64,000 nt of DNA from Leptospira sp. GIMC2001 (GTDB lineage: Bacteria; Spirochaetota; Leptospiria; Leptospirales; Leptospiraceae): positions 710,001-774,000 of the forward strand of contig NZ_CP115468.1 in NCBI RefSeq assembly GCF_028462125.1. Direction: 5' to 3'. The notes under the pieces are model-generated. The model searched no databases, had not been told where the DNA came from, and worked only from the letters and a program-made list of their open reading frames with translations. Below are positions 53,226 to 63,563 of this stretch, piece after piece. Position 1 is the first letter of the stretch; every line of letters starts with the position of its first letter. A program made the position numbers and the translations under genes.

Positions 53226-54791
53226 ATGAAAGAAAAAAATCTCGCAGCAATCGATCTCGGCACAAACTCATTCCATATGCTTATCGTGAAGGTGAGGTCT
53301 GATGGAACGACTGAACCCATCGCTAAGGAAAAAGAATCTGTTCGATTGGGCAGTGGATCAGGTGAGTATGATGAGATCCATCAAGATGCAATGGACCGAG
53401 GAATTGCTTGTCTCAAAAGGTTCAAAACTTTAGCAGACTCGCATAAAGCAGAAATACATGCAATCGCAACAAGTGCTCTTCGCGAAGCTCTGAATAGAGA
53501 TATATTTCTTAACAAAGCAAAAAAAGAAACAGGAATAAAAATTGAAGTCGTTAACGGATTAGAAGAAGCTCGGTTAATTTATTTTGGAATTTTGCAAGGA
53601 CTTCCTGTTTTCCAGAAACGTATTCTTATGATTGATATTGGTGGAGGAAGTACGGAACTTCTGATTGGAGAGGCCGGGGACGTTTTGTTCTCTCAGTCTT
53701 TGAAATTGGGTGCGGTCAGACTCACAGAGAGATTCTTTCGCAAAGACAATATAGAAATAACGGATGTTCAAAAATGTAGATTCCATATAGAGTCTGTACT
53801 TTTGCCTCTGATACCCATTATAAATAAACTCAAACCAGAAATAATAATCGGATCATCAGGATCTGTCACTTCGATTGGTTCGATGATTCTTGCCAAACGA
53901 GGAGAAAAAAGGGACAGATTGAACGGTTATGAGTTTACATCTCAAGAATTGAAATCTGTTAGAGAAGAATTGAATGCAGCAAATACTTTAAAAAAGCGCA
54001 TGAAAATTCCAGGTCTTGAAGAAAAACGTGGTGATATAATCATTGGGGGATCTTTAGTTTTAGAGGAAATTTTCAACCAATTCAATCTCAAGAAATTGAT
54101 GATCAGTGACTATGCACTGCGCGAAGGAATCATCTATGATATCATAAAAAATTGGAAACGCTACGAGAAATCCAATTTACATGGACTCGATAATATCCGT
54201 GCTAAGGCGATCCGCTCGATTGCAAACCTCTATCCTCAAGGTAAAGATCATGCAGAACAAGTTACACATCTCTCACTGAGATTGTATGATGAACTGTCCT
54301 CTTTGCATGGATATGGAGTACATGAAAAAGAATTTTTGGAAGCGGCTGCAAGTCTACATCAGATTGGTCTTGCGATCTCCCATTCTGCCTACCACAAACA
54401 TAGTTACTATATCATTCGAAATTCTGAGCAAATGGTCGGATTTTCCAATGCAGAAATTGAACTCATAGCTTTGATTGCAAGATACCATCGTAAAAGTATG
54501 CCTAAGCCTAAGCACGAGGAGTTTAAAGTTTTGAGTGGAGAAGAACAAAATCTTGTCCGAAGACTTGCTGCTATTCTCAAAATTGCCGATGCAATGAATA
54601 GATCCCAGAAAAAAATTATTTCTGATCTGGAAATTTCTATCCAAGATAAGATCGTTGTCTTAAGCTTAAAAACACTAAAGAAGTCAGATCCGCATCTTGA
54701 ACTCTATGCAATTGAAGAAAATAAAGACCTATTCGAAGATGCCTATGGCAAAACTCTCAAAGTTCTCATCGGTGAGAATAGCAAACAATGA
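53226..54791 (+). CDS. ppx: Exopolyphosphatase / pppGpp phosphatase (Ppx/GppA) with HD domain
   Basis: 521 residues starting at ATG 53226, where the ASKHA fold begins at once (NLAAIDLGTNSFHMLIVKV); an in-frame start at 53196 adds ten residues and is less likely. Active-site motifs IATSALREA, LEEARLIYFG, MIDIGGGSTEL and GSSGSVTSIG. The C-terminal ~200 residues form an HD-type helical domain (DHAEQVTHLSLRLYDELSSL, AASLHQIGLAI). It hydrolyses polyphosphate and perhaps pppGpp, linking phosphate and stringent responses. The stop overlaps the following PP2C phosphatase by four bases. Confidence 0.92.
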   Translation: MKEKNLAAIDLGTNSFHMLIVKVRSDGTTEPIAKEKESVRLGSGSGEYDEIHQDAMDRGIACLKRFKTLADSHKAEIHAIATSALREALNRDIFLNKAKKETGIKIEVVNGLEEARLIYFGILQGLPVFQKRILMIDIGGGSTELLIGEAGDVLFSQSLKLGAVRLTERFFRKDNIEITDVQKCRFHIESVLLPLIPIINKLKPEIIIGSSGSVTSIGSMILAKRGEKRDRLNGYEFTSQELKSVREELNAANTLKKRMKIPGLEEKRGDIIIGGSLVLEEIFNQFNLKKLMISDYALREGIIYDIIKNWKRYEKSNLHGLDNIRAKAIRSIANLYPQGKDHAEQVTHLSLRLYDELSSLHGYGVHEKEFLEAAASLHQIGLAISHSAYHKHSYYIIRNSEQMVGFSNAEIELIALIARYHRKSMPKPKHEEFKVLSGEEQNLVRRLAAILKIADAMNRSQKKIISDLEISIQDKIVVLSLKTLKKSDPHLELYAIEENKDLFEDAYGKTLKVLIGENSKQ

Positions 54792-57286
54792 AATCAACCA
54801 AGCTAAAAAATAAATCCTTCCAAATCATTTCAATTCTGATACTGCAACTCCTATATGTGCAGACTGTCCTCGCTATACCCGTCGACCTTACCAATGACTG
54901 GCTATATAAACCAGCCAAGGATCTATCTACAGTATCTGACGATTGGACTCAATTGGAATCTTTACCATTCTCCAAAGCAATCGGATCCGTAGAATTTCAA
55001 GAAGAATTGAGATATGTGACGCTAAAGAAAAATATTCTTATAACTGCGGAAGATCTCAATGCTATTGATCAAGATGCACTCAGTTTGCATATTCCCTTCA
55101 TCAGTTCCTATTATGAAGTTTATTGGAATGGCGATAAAATTTCTCAAGGCGGAAAGATCGAAGATGGCAAAATCGTAGGATTTACACTTCGCCGTCATCT
55201 GATTGCTCCGATTTCTAGATCCAAAATTGCCTTGGGTGATAATGAACTAAGAGTCGTCATTGCAGGATATGAAGGTCATACAATTGATATGACAGCTGTA
55301 GCAGATAACGAGAACATACGCTTGGATACACTCAGCAGTAATCGAAAAATTGAGTCCGAGAGAATCACTCTCATGCTAATGTTTATGTATTTTATATTAG
55401 GATTGTATCATCTTTTGTTTTTTATAAAAAGAAGAGAAGAACAGTACAATCTGTATTATGCGTTATTTAGTGTATTTCTTGCAGTTTATATTTATACAAG
55501 AAGCCAAGCAGTTTTCGAATTGGAATTTTTGGATGGACTCTTGTTGAAGAGAATTGAGTTTATTACTGTTTTCTTTATTCCATCGTTTATGCTATTCTTC
55601 CTAGATCGCTATTTTCTCGGTAAGCTAACTACCATGTCGAGAATCTACTTTGGATTGCTTATCCTCATTGCAATCCCGACTGCATTTGGACCAAGTCAAT
55701 TTCTCAATAAATTATTGTTCTGGTGGCAGATGAGTATCCTCTATGTTCTTGGGCACTCGATCGTTGTATCCGTAATCGCGATTCGCAGAAAAGTCCCAGA
55801 TATAAAAAGGCTATTGATCGGGATTCTTGTGATCATAGCTTGTGCGATCTGGGATGTCGGCGGAGCAACTGGATTATTCAAGTTCCAAAATTTGGGACTA
55901 TTGCGATTTGGGTTTTTCTTTTTCGTAGTAGGTATTGCTTTTATATTGGCGAACCGATTCTTGAGAGTTCATAAAGCAGTGGAAGAACTCAACGAAAGTC
56001 TTGAGAAAAAAGTAGAAGAACGAACACTCGAACTAAAGAGTTCCCTTGATGAGATCCAGTCACTTAAAGTACAACAGGATGGAGATTATTTCCTTACATC
56101 TCTTCTGATCAATCCACTAACAAGAAACACAGTACAGAATTCGATTCAAGATTTTGATATTCAATTCTATGCGAAGCAAAAGAAGACTTTCGAATTTCGC
56201 GGCAAACATATGGAGATTGGTGGAGATATAAATATTGTAGACCAACTCTATCTAAAAGGGCGAGAGTACATTGTGTTCGTCAATGGTGATGCGATGGGTA
56301 AATCCATGCAGGGTGCAGGTGGAGCATTGGTGTTAGGTGTAATTTTCCATTCAGTAGTTACTCGAACCAATAGTAGAAAGGATGCAAATTTCCGTGGGCC
56401 AGAAACTTGGCTCAAAGAATGTTACCTAGAATTACAATCTGTATTTGAGACCTTTGATGGATCGATGCTGATCTCCGTTATTATGGGTCTAATCGATGTT
56501 AAGACAGGATTTATGTTCTATGTGAACTCTGAACATCCTTGGACAGTTTTGTATCGTGATGGCAAAGCGGGATTTCTCGAGACCGATCTTGAGCTTCGCA
56601 AAATTGGAACTATGGGATTGGATTCTGAATTTCGAGTGAAATCAATTCAGCTTGAAGTGGGTGATGTGATTTTTGTAGGTTCAGATGGACGAGATGATCT
56701 ATTGCTTGGCAAAACTGATTCAGGCGAACGCATCATCAACGAAGACGAAAAACTTTTCTTGCGTTGTCTAGAAGAATCGCAAGGCGATCTCATGGCAACA
56801 GTCAATGCAATCCTTGAGAAAGGGGAGCTCACAGACGACCTCTCACTGATAAGATTGGCATATACACCTGATGAAGACATAACAGAAAGTATGCGAACTG
56901 AGATTCAAGAGCATCACGAATACTTGATGATGACTGCACGTGGATGCTTGCGCGACAAAGATTATAATGCTGCTGCAATGAATTTTGCCCTCGTCACTGA
57001 TGAATTTCCTGACGATTTAGAGGCATATTATTTTGCATCATATGCAAATAAGAAAAAGAAAGACTACCAAGAAGCGCTAAACTTCGGTGAGCGGTTATTT
57101 TTAAGAGATCCTTTGCATATTAAAAATTTACTTAACCTAGCAGATGTTCATCGATTCTTGGGTAATTTTCCTAGAGCGTCATTTCTACTCAATCGAATAG
57201 ATGCAATTGATCCAGACAATGCAATGTCTTTGAAGATTAGGCAAGCACTCGAGATCAGCCTGAGGCAACAATTGGAAGAAAAGTAG
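54788..57286 (+). CDS. 7TM receptor-type PP2C/SpoIIE phosphatase with TPR tail
   Basis: 832 residues. Signal peptide (to about 30), a periplasmic sensor-like beta domain (30-190: DLTNDWLYKP, LHIPFISSYYEVYWNGDKIS), seven membrane helices (about 195-400, 7TMR-DISM type), coiled coil (KAVEELNESLEKKVEERTLE), then a SpoIIE/RsbU-type PP2C domain (about 445-695: MEIGGDINIVDQ, VNGDAMGKSMQGAGGALVLG, FVGSDGRDDLLLG with metal-binding Asp). The last ~130 residues hold two or three TPR repeats (NYAAMNFALVTDEFPDDLEA region; YQEALNFGERLFLRDPLHIK). It would dephosphorylate an anti-sigma antagonist or a similar target on an outside signal. Coupled to ppx by ATGA overlap. Confidence 0.9.
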   Translation: MKSTKLKNKSFQIISILILQLLYVQTVLAIPVDLTNDWLYKPAKDLSTVSDDWTQLESLPFSKAIGSVEFQEELRYVTLKKNILITAEDLNAIDQDALSLHIPFISSYYEVYWNGDKISQGGKIEDGKIVGFTLRRHLIAPISRSKIALGDNELRVVIAGYEGHTIDMTAVADNENIRLDTLSSNRKIESERITLMLMFMYFILGLYHLLFFIKRREEQYNLYYALFSVFLAVYIYTRSQAVFELEFLDGLLLKRIEFITVFFIPSFMLFFLDRYFLGKLTTMSRIYFGLLILIAIPTAFGPSQFLNKLLFWWQMSILYVLGHSIVVSVIAIRRKVPDIKRLLIGILVIIACAIWDVGGATGLFKFQNLGLLRFGFFFFVVGIAFILANRFLRVHKAVEELNESLEKKVEERTLELKSSLDEIQSLKVQQDGDYFLTSLLINPLTRNTVQNSIQDFDIQFYAKQKKTFEFRGKHMEIGGDINIVDQLYLKGREYIVFVNGDAMGKSMQGAGGALVLGVIFHSVVTRTNSRKDANFRGPETWLKECYLELQSVFETFDGSMLISVIMGLIDVKTGFMFYVNSEHPWTVLYRDGKAGFLETDLELRKIGTMGLDSEFRVKSIQLEVGDVIFVGSDGRDDLLLGKTDSGERIINEDEKLFLRCLEESQGDLMATVNAILEKGELTDDLSLIRLAYTPDEDITESMRTEIQEHHEYLMMTARGCLRDKDYNAAAMNFALVTDEFPDDLEAYYFASYANKKKKDYQEALNFGERLFLRDPLHIKNLLNLADVHRFLGNFPRASFLLNRIDAIDPDNAMSLKIRQALEISLRQQLEEK

Positions 57287-57453
57287 GGTCTCTTCTAGCC
57301 TATACCAATGTAGAGATCAATTCAAAAGTTGGGCACGACATTAAGTTGAACGATATTTGACACATCTATGCCTATATGACTTAAATTTTACATTTTTCTT
57401 GTTTTTAACAGACTGTTTCTGAGCATTGAGCAATTCAAAATAATAGGTGAATT

Positions 57454-60400
57454 ATGTTCTCAGAGATCGAACCATACTTAAAAAATCTAACTTTACTCAA
57501 TCCAGGATTTCAGAATAAGCAACTAACGAAACTACGACGAACAAAAGGTCGATTGCAAAAAGTTTTGATAGCTAACCGCGGAGAGATTGCGAAACGGTTT
57601 TTTCTGTCCTTAAGAGAAGAGGGAATTCCATCTGTAGCAGTTGTAACGGACGTGGATCTTGGTCAGTCTTGGTATGAGTTTGCAGATGAATTTATTCGAA
57701 TCGGTGATCTTTCGAATTATACAAATATACCTTTGATCGTGTCGGCTGCGATTTTCTCCAATTCAAACTCAATCTATCCAGGATATGGATTTCTATCTGA
57801 GAATCCAGCTTTTGTTCGTTACATCAAAGTCGTTGCAGAAGCTTGTAATCAAGAACTTATTTTTATGGGGCCAGATGATTCTGTAATGGAGAAAGTGGGA
57901 GATAAACTCTCAGCAAGGAAACTTGCTTCCGAACATGGTGTACCATTGTTTGAAGGTTCACATTCTATTCAAAATTTTGAAGAAGCTCGATCCTATGCAG
58001 CTAAGATCGGTTATCCGATTATTGTAAAGCTATCGAATGGAGGTGGCGGCAAAGGAATGGTTCCAGTCTTTCAAGAAGCAGAGCTTTCTTCCGCTATTGA
58101 GTCTTCGAAAAGAATTGGAAAATCATTGTACAATGATGATACTTTTTATTTAGAAAAATACATCACTAAGCCAGTGCATATGGAAGTTCAGATTTTCAAT
58201 AGCACTGCAATTGGAATTCGAAAATGTGCAGTTCAAAGAAGAAACCAAAAAGTGATCGAAGAATCTGGTGATGCATTTATAGACGATTATACTTGTCTCT
58301 CACTGCTTGCATCTGCGGAAAATATGGCTCGAATCTCTGGTTATTCTAACGGTTCTGGTGCGGGAACTGTAGAATTTTTGTATGATCAAGATTCTGGTTC
58401 TATTGGATTTCTTGAAATGAATACAAGACTTCAAGTTGAGCACCCTGTAACTGACCAATCTCTTGGCATTGATTTAGCTAAATGGCAAATATACCAATTT
58501 GATGGCAGAGAATCAAATATTCATTATAAAACAGCTTTAGAAAAAAGATTCACTCATAAAGATCATGCCATCGAATGTCGGATCTATGCCGAAGATCCTG
58601 AATCAGGATATACTCCTTCACCTGGAATTATAGAAGAATTAGATCTTCCAACATTCAATGGGACTCGATGTGATTTTGGATTCCGAAAGGGTGATATCAT
58701 TCTTCCACATTATGATCCTATGATTGGTAAAGTAATCACTCGAGGTGATAGTCGAGAGGTTGCGATTTCTCGAATGGAACGTGCACTCAGCGAATTGTAT
58801 ATTAAAGGTATAACTTCGAATGTGAATCAATTGCTTTTGATTATGCGTGATCCTGATTTTCTAAGTGGTGATTATACAAATCGACTATTAGATGATAAGA
58901 GTTATCTCGAAGAGAATCCAATTCATGAAAACGATGTAATCTTAGGATCTGCTTTTGCTACTTTATGTGAATATGTTAATCTTATGAAAACAAAAGCTGC
59001 AAATTCTTTCCAAGTAGGAGACTTGGAGAAATCCGTTTACAATTCCGGTAAAACAATTTTGCCAACAAGCTTTCAAGTAGAAATTGGTGAGTTCAAAAAT
59101 ACGATTAGCTTAATCCAAACAGATATTCAATCATTTCATATTTTTCTAAATAATTTGCATTTAGGGGAAGCTGATATAGTTGCTAAACCTGCAAGTGTAG
59201 ACAATTACTTAATTCGAGTTGGAATCAGCTCTTATACGGTCCGAATCGATTCGCGTCCTAACTTTAGTATTATTCGTATTAAGAATATGAAGAATAGAAC
59301 TAGTTATTTGCGAATGAAGATTACAAGCGAAGGTTTAGGAAATAATACAGCTTCGCAAGGAATTACGAGATCTCCATTCCAAGGAAGTTTTGTTAAGTTT
59401 GCTAGAGATGAATTTGCTAATCGAGATCGATTGAGTATTGGAAGTTTAGTTAAGAAAGGAGACCCGATTATCGTTATTTCTGCGATGAAAATGGAAACGG
59501 TTATCGCTTCACCAACTAACGGAAAAATCAAACAATTGATCGAGGACGGAGACTTATCTAAGCTTCAGATAGGATTCACTCCTCAAGGACAGATTATCGG
59601 TAAAAATATTGCAGAAGGTGAAATCCTATTTAATATAGAATCGGATAAAATTGAAGAATCAATATCTGTAGATTCTGTAAAAAAGCAGTCGAATCTTATT
59701 CGTTCAACACCTTTATCCGATTATTCAAGTGCATTAGAGTCGATTTTCCTTGGAAAAATTGATACCAAAATTTCCGATTATGAGAAATTAAAACTTTACT
59801 TATCTATTATAAGATCGTATATATCGGGTTATCCGATTGATGAATCTGTGTATAAGACTTCAATCAAAAGTTTAGCCGATATTGATAAGGTCACACTATC
59901 TATCGATGAAAGTAAATCAATAGAATCTGAAATTAGAAAAATTATCACGATACATTGCTTATTGAAAAACGTATATGCACCATCCGTAGGAGATATGCGT
60001 TCGATTTTTAATGAGTTAAACGACTATATTCAAAACTGTAAAGATGAGATGTTCTCTGTGTCTACTAAGTTCAAGAATGTTATGGATTCATTGTTTAAAG
60101 TTTATGGTGTTACAAGGTGGATTGGAATTACAGATTTGGATATTACAGAAATTCAATTTGCGATATTCTTTATGCAAAGGGCATATTACAATATATCGAA
60201 TAATTCTAAAAGCCTTGAATGCATATTGAATTTAATCACCTTAAGCTCGCCAATCGCATTACAAAAAAATACTTCTTCCGTTCTTAAGAGATTGTATTCC
60301 ATTGAAGAATCAGAAAAAGATGGAAAGTTATTTGAGGTCATAACATCCGTATTGAAAAGATACAATATTTTGAATGAAATGAGAATGTTTACTCAATCCA

Positions 60401-63348
60401 TTTCACGTAAATATTTAAATGAGTTTCTTATCTTTCGAAATGACCCATATTCTTTTTATGCGAATGGTAAAAGCATCAATCGGGACAATTGGATTGATAA
60501 ACTCAATCAGTCTTTTGCTGAGAGTCTCTCAATAGTTCCCAACAGTAAGGATAGACAAGATTTTTTCTTCAATGAGGTTTCAAAGAAAGTTTTAATGATC
60601 CAAGAGAAATATTCGGTAAATAGACTTCATAGTCCGATTGGAGATCTACTGATCTATTCACTTGAATCGAAAACAGTTGCTGAAGACAAAAGATATTTAT
60701 TATTTTATAATATTGGCAAGATGGATGAAGATAGAGATATCGATAACAAAATTATTGGAAGCAATAATGCAGAGCGAGCTACTATAGAATCTGCATTTCT
60801 TCTTAAGAATTATCAGATGATTCAACCCAGATTGAATAACCAGATTGAGATTCTAGCTCACCAAAAACCGTCGGTCATTGATCTGGGAGAGGATCGGGAT
60901 GATATTCTATCCTCAAGAAATTTATTTCCAATCATTCTTAGAGTGAATCATTTTTTGAAAGGCTTGGAAGTGAGTCGCATAATAGTACATCTAGCTTGTC
61001 AATCTCCAATGGGAGGTGATCCAGTTCATAAGAAATATTTAATCGCGGCAAAGAATGGCAAAGTGACACCGGATCTTTTGCTCGAGAATGATCCAAGAGA
61101 CCTTTATTATGACAAAAATTTCAATCAAGCAACCAATCGTTTATTAGAAAAAAATAAATGGCCAATAGAAATTTGGGCAAGAGAAAACTTTGATCCAGAT
61201 ACTTTTGAAGAAATAGTTATACCAAGTATTGATCATTGCGAATGGATCAACCCCAAGAACGGAAAGAGTGAATTCAAACCAGTAGGTAGCAAAATATATT
61301 TAGGTAAAATCGCAAATTATAGTTCAATATTTTACATGAAGGATTCGCGGATCAATGGAGGCTCTACCGGTGATTTGGAGGGTTTGAAGTATATTGCAGC
61401 AATGTATCTTGCATACAAGTGGAATATTCCTATTTATATATGGAATGATGGTGCAGGAGCAAACATTAAAGAAGGAATGATTTCTCTAAATCGCGCAGGT
61501 CAAGGTTTTATGATGAATTCCCTTCTGACATCCGAACGAAATGAACAAAAATTTAGAAAATTCACATTAGAAAATCCTGATTCTCGATTGCGGTCTCTAT
61601 TCAATGAACTAGACGCTGATTTCATTGATCAAAATAGTAAGATACAAAATTCAAGATGTATTGTTGTTGCAATAGGTGTTGGTTCTTCTACTGGTTTAGA
61701 TGTATATGGTTCAAGTCAGGCATCCATACAACTGATGGTTGATATGGATGAATCTTATAGAGTTCTTACTGGTTCTAATGTTATAAAATCTGTTATGGGT
61801 GAAGACTTTACCAATTATGAAATTGGTGGGGCGAGCGTGATGAGCAAATGGACTGGAACTGTTGATATTGTTGCTGAACACAAATTACAACTCCTATCTA
61901 TTATTCGTAAAATCCAAAAAATATTCACTCCTAGATTGCAGAGCATTCCTTTATTCGAAAAAACTAAAGTTAGTAATAGAAAATGGATGAATCCTCTCAA
62001 TCGAAATGATGTCGTAAATGATCAGATGGTAATGGAATTGCTAGATGACCGAGAATTTACTCATTTTAAATCGGACTATTATGGATCGGGATCTCTGATC
62101 GGTGGATTTGGAAGGTTGAACCAATCGCCTGTTTGTATTTTAGGTGCACGGACTAATTATGGGATAAGGTCTTTTCCTTCGGTAACCAGGGCTAAAGAAT
62201 TGTCAATCACTGCAAATAAGACTAAAGCTGATAAAATTTTGATTTTTGGCAAGAGATGGTTCTATGAATTTATGAATAAAGATGCACAGACCATACAAGC
62301 GCGAAAAGACTTTTTGAATAACTATGCCAAAGGGTCTGGAATGAAAATACAAATTGTAACTGAACTTTCGGGCTTGGAGAGAGCGCCGATTCTGAGCCTT
62401 GCAGATATAATTTTTTTCATTAAGTCACAGAATATGGATGGAGCGGACATATTATTCGCTTCGAAATCAGTTCATTTTATTTCTGAGAATTTAGAATCAG
62501 CATTTGAAGTATGTGGACGAATATTAGAATATGTTAATAATAGGGATAGCTCACCGATTCATCTAAATAGATTTTCTTCAGTGACAGAACTTGAACCTGA
62601 GATCCCTACGGATCCAACTGTACCTTTCGATATGTTCGGTAAAGTTATTAGTCGAACTTTTGATAAAGATTCATTTATTGAATTCTTTCAAGACATGAAC
62701 GATCCAATTCAAGGACCTTGCCTTATTACTGGTCTTGCAAAACTTAACAATGAGACTGTTGGTGTGATTGCAGATCAGCCAAGTATTATGGGAGGAGCTC
62801 CTGATGCTCCAGGCACAGAGAAATTTAGAATTTTTACTGAATTCTTAAATAAATACAAAATTCCAATTGTTATGATTTCGAATGCGCCAGGATTCTATCC
62901 AGGGACAAAGCAAGAAAGATTGCGCATCCAACAAATCGGAGCAGAATCCTTAGATGCGAATATTTTGGGAGAAGTTCCAGTTGTATCGGTTGTTCTGAAC
63001 CAAAATTATGGTGGAAGGCAGATTCATGCTTTTAGCAAAACAATACGTCCTGGTATAGTTTATATGTCACTTGAAAGTTCGATACTTTCTGTTATGGGGG
63101 GATCAGCATCATTTGATCTTTTTATGGGAGCTAGGTATTCAAAACTTCTCCAAGAAGGAAACAATGAACAGGCGATCCAATTGAAGGAAGATTATATTCA
63201 AGAATTCAATAATAAATCGCGAGCATCTGTTGATGCTGCAAATACTGGAATTATGGATTTCTTGATTCCAAAAGTTTCCCAACTAAGGAAATATCTTATT
63301 GATGGATTATCGCTTGCAAAAGAGCGAAAGACTCAATATTTCGATTAG
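57454..63348 (+). CDS. Single-chain biotin-dependent acyl-CoA carboxylase (BC-BCCP-CT)
   Basis: 1964 residues carrying all carboxylase activities on one chain. Biotin carboxylase at about 35-500 (VLIANRGEIAKRFFLSLREE, YPGYGFLSENPAF, KLSNGGGGKGM, EMNTRLQVEHPVTD). Biotin carrier at about 640-720, with biotinylated Lys679 in SAMKMETV. A central helical region at about 770-1160 without a recognised motif. Carboxyltransferase from about 1200 to the end: beta-half with NDGAGANIKEG, VGSSTGLDVYGS and GEDFTNYEIGGA; alpha-half with DQPSIMGGAPDAPGTEKF, NAPGFYPGTKQERLR and LNQNYGGRQIHAF. The order resembles eukaryotic acetyl-CoA carboxylase and long-chain acyl-CoA carboxylases. Substrate (acetyl-, propionyl- or longer acyl-CoA) cannot be decided. 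Monocistronic. Confidence 0.9.
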   Translation: MFSEIEPYLKNLTLLNPGFQNKQLTKLRRTKGRLQKVLIANRGEIAKRFFLSLREEGIPSVAVVTDVDLGQSWYEFADEFIRIGDLSNYTNIPLIVSAAIFSNSNSIYPGYGFLSENPAFVRYIKVVAEACNQELIFMGPDDSVMEKVGDKLSARKLASEHGVPLFEGSHSIQNFEEARSYAAKIGYPIIVKLSNGGGGKGMVPVFQEAELSSAIESSKRIGKSLYNDDTFYLEKYITKPVHMEVQIFNSTAIGIRKCAVQRRNQKVIEESGDAFIDDYTCLSLLASAENMARISGYSNGSGAGTVEFLYDQDSGSIGFLEMNTRLQVEHPVTDQSLGIDLAKWQIYQFDGRESNIHYKTALEKRFTHKDHAIECRIYAEDPESGYTPSPGIIEELDLPTFNGTRCDFGFRKGDIILPHYDPMIGKVITRGDSREVAISRMERALSELYIKGITSNVNQLLLIMRDPDFLSGDYTNRLLDDKSYLEENPIHENDVILGSAFATLCEYVNLMKTKAANSFQVGDLEKSVYNSGKTILPTSFQVEIGEFKNTISLIQTDIQSFHIFLNNLHLGEADIVAKPASVDNYLIRVGISSYTVRIDSRPNFSIIRIKNMKNRTSYLRMKITSEGLGNNTASQGITRSPFQGSFVKFARDEFANRDRLSIGSLVKKGDPIIVISAMKMETVIASPTNGKIKQLIEDGDLSKLQIGFTPQGQIIGKNIAEGEILFNIESDKIEESISVDSVKKQSNLIRSTPLSDYSSALESIFLGKIDTKISDYEKLKLYLSIIRSYISGYPIDESVYKTSIKSLADIDKVTLSIDESKSIESEIRKIITIHCLLKNVYAPSVGDMRSIFNELNDYIQNCKDEMFSVSTKFKNVMDSLFKVYGVTRWIGITDLDITEIQFAIFFMQRAYYNISNNSKSLECILNLITLSSPIALQKNTSSVLKRLYSIEESEKDGKLFEVITSVLKRYNILNEMRMFTQSISRKYLNEFLIFRNDPYSFYANGKSINRDNWIDKLNQSFAESLSIVPNSKDRQDFFFNEVSKKVLMIQEKYSVNRLHSPIGDLLIYSLESKTVAEDKRYLLFYNIGKMDEDRDIDNKIIGSNNAERATIESAFLLKNYQMIQPRLNNQIEILAHQKPSVIDLGEDRDDILSSRNLFPIILRVNHFLKGLEVSRIIVHLACQSPMGGDPVHKKYLIAAKNGKVTPDLLLENDPRDLYYDKNFNQATNRLLEKNKWPIEIWARENFDPDTFEEIVIPSIDHCEWINPKNGKSEFKPVGSKIYLGKIANYSSIFYMKDSRINGGSTGDLEGLKYIAAMYLAYKWNIPIYIWNDGAGANIKEGMISLNRAGQGFMMNSLLTSERNEQKFRKFTLENPDSRLRSLFNELDADFIDQNSKIQNSRCIVVAIGVGSSTGLDVYGSSQASIQLMVDMDESYRVLTGSNVIKSVMGEDFTNYEIGGASVMSKWTGTVDIVAEHKLQLLSIIRKIQKIFTPRLQSIPLFEKTKVSNRKWMNPLNRNDVVNDQMVMELLDDREFTHFKSDYYGSGSLIGGFGRLNQSPVCILGARTNYGIRSFPSVTRAKELSITANKTKADKILIFGKRWFYEFMNKDAQTIQARKDFLNNYAKGSGMKIQIVTELSGLERAPILSLADIIFFIKSQNMDGADILFASKSVHFISENLESAFEVCGRILEYVNNRDSSPIHLNRFSSVTELEPEIPTDPTVPFDMFGKVISRTFDKDSFIEFFQDMNDPIQGPCLITGLAKLNNETVGVIADQPSIMGGAPDAPGTEKFRIFTEFLNKYKIPIVMISNAPGFYPGTKQERLRIQQIGAESLDANILGEVPVVSVVLNQNYGGRQIHAFSKTIRPGIVYMSLESSILSVMGGSASFDLFMGARYSKLLQEGNNEQAIQLKEDYIQEFNNKSRASVDAANTGIMDFLIPKVSQLRKYLIDGLSLAKERKTQYFD

Positions 63349-63563
63349 AATTTGTAAGTTGATCAAAATCAATCGACTGAATTTAATCGATTCGAAATAA
63401 TTTTATAAATTTGATTTGCTAAAGCCTTCAAATCACCTTTTATATGCACTTTTCGTGTTTTGTATGCTGAATTCTTTCTAGCACGGTTCTTGCAATTTGA
63501 CAATTCGGGACAATCTGTTCGGTAGAGCAGATGGATTCTCGGATATCTTTGGAGGATACCTGA

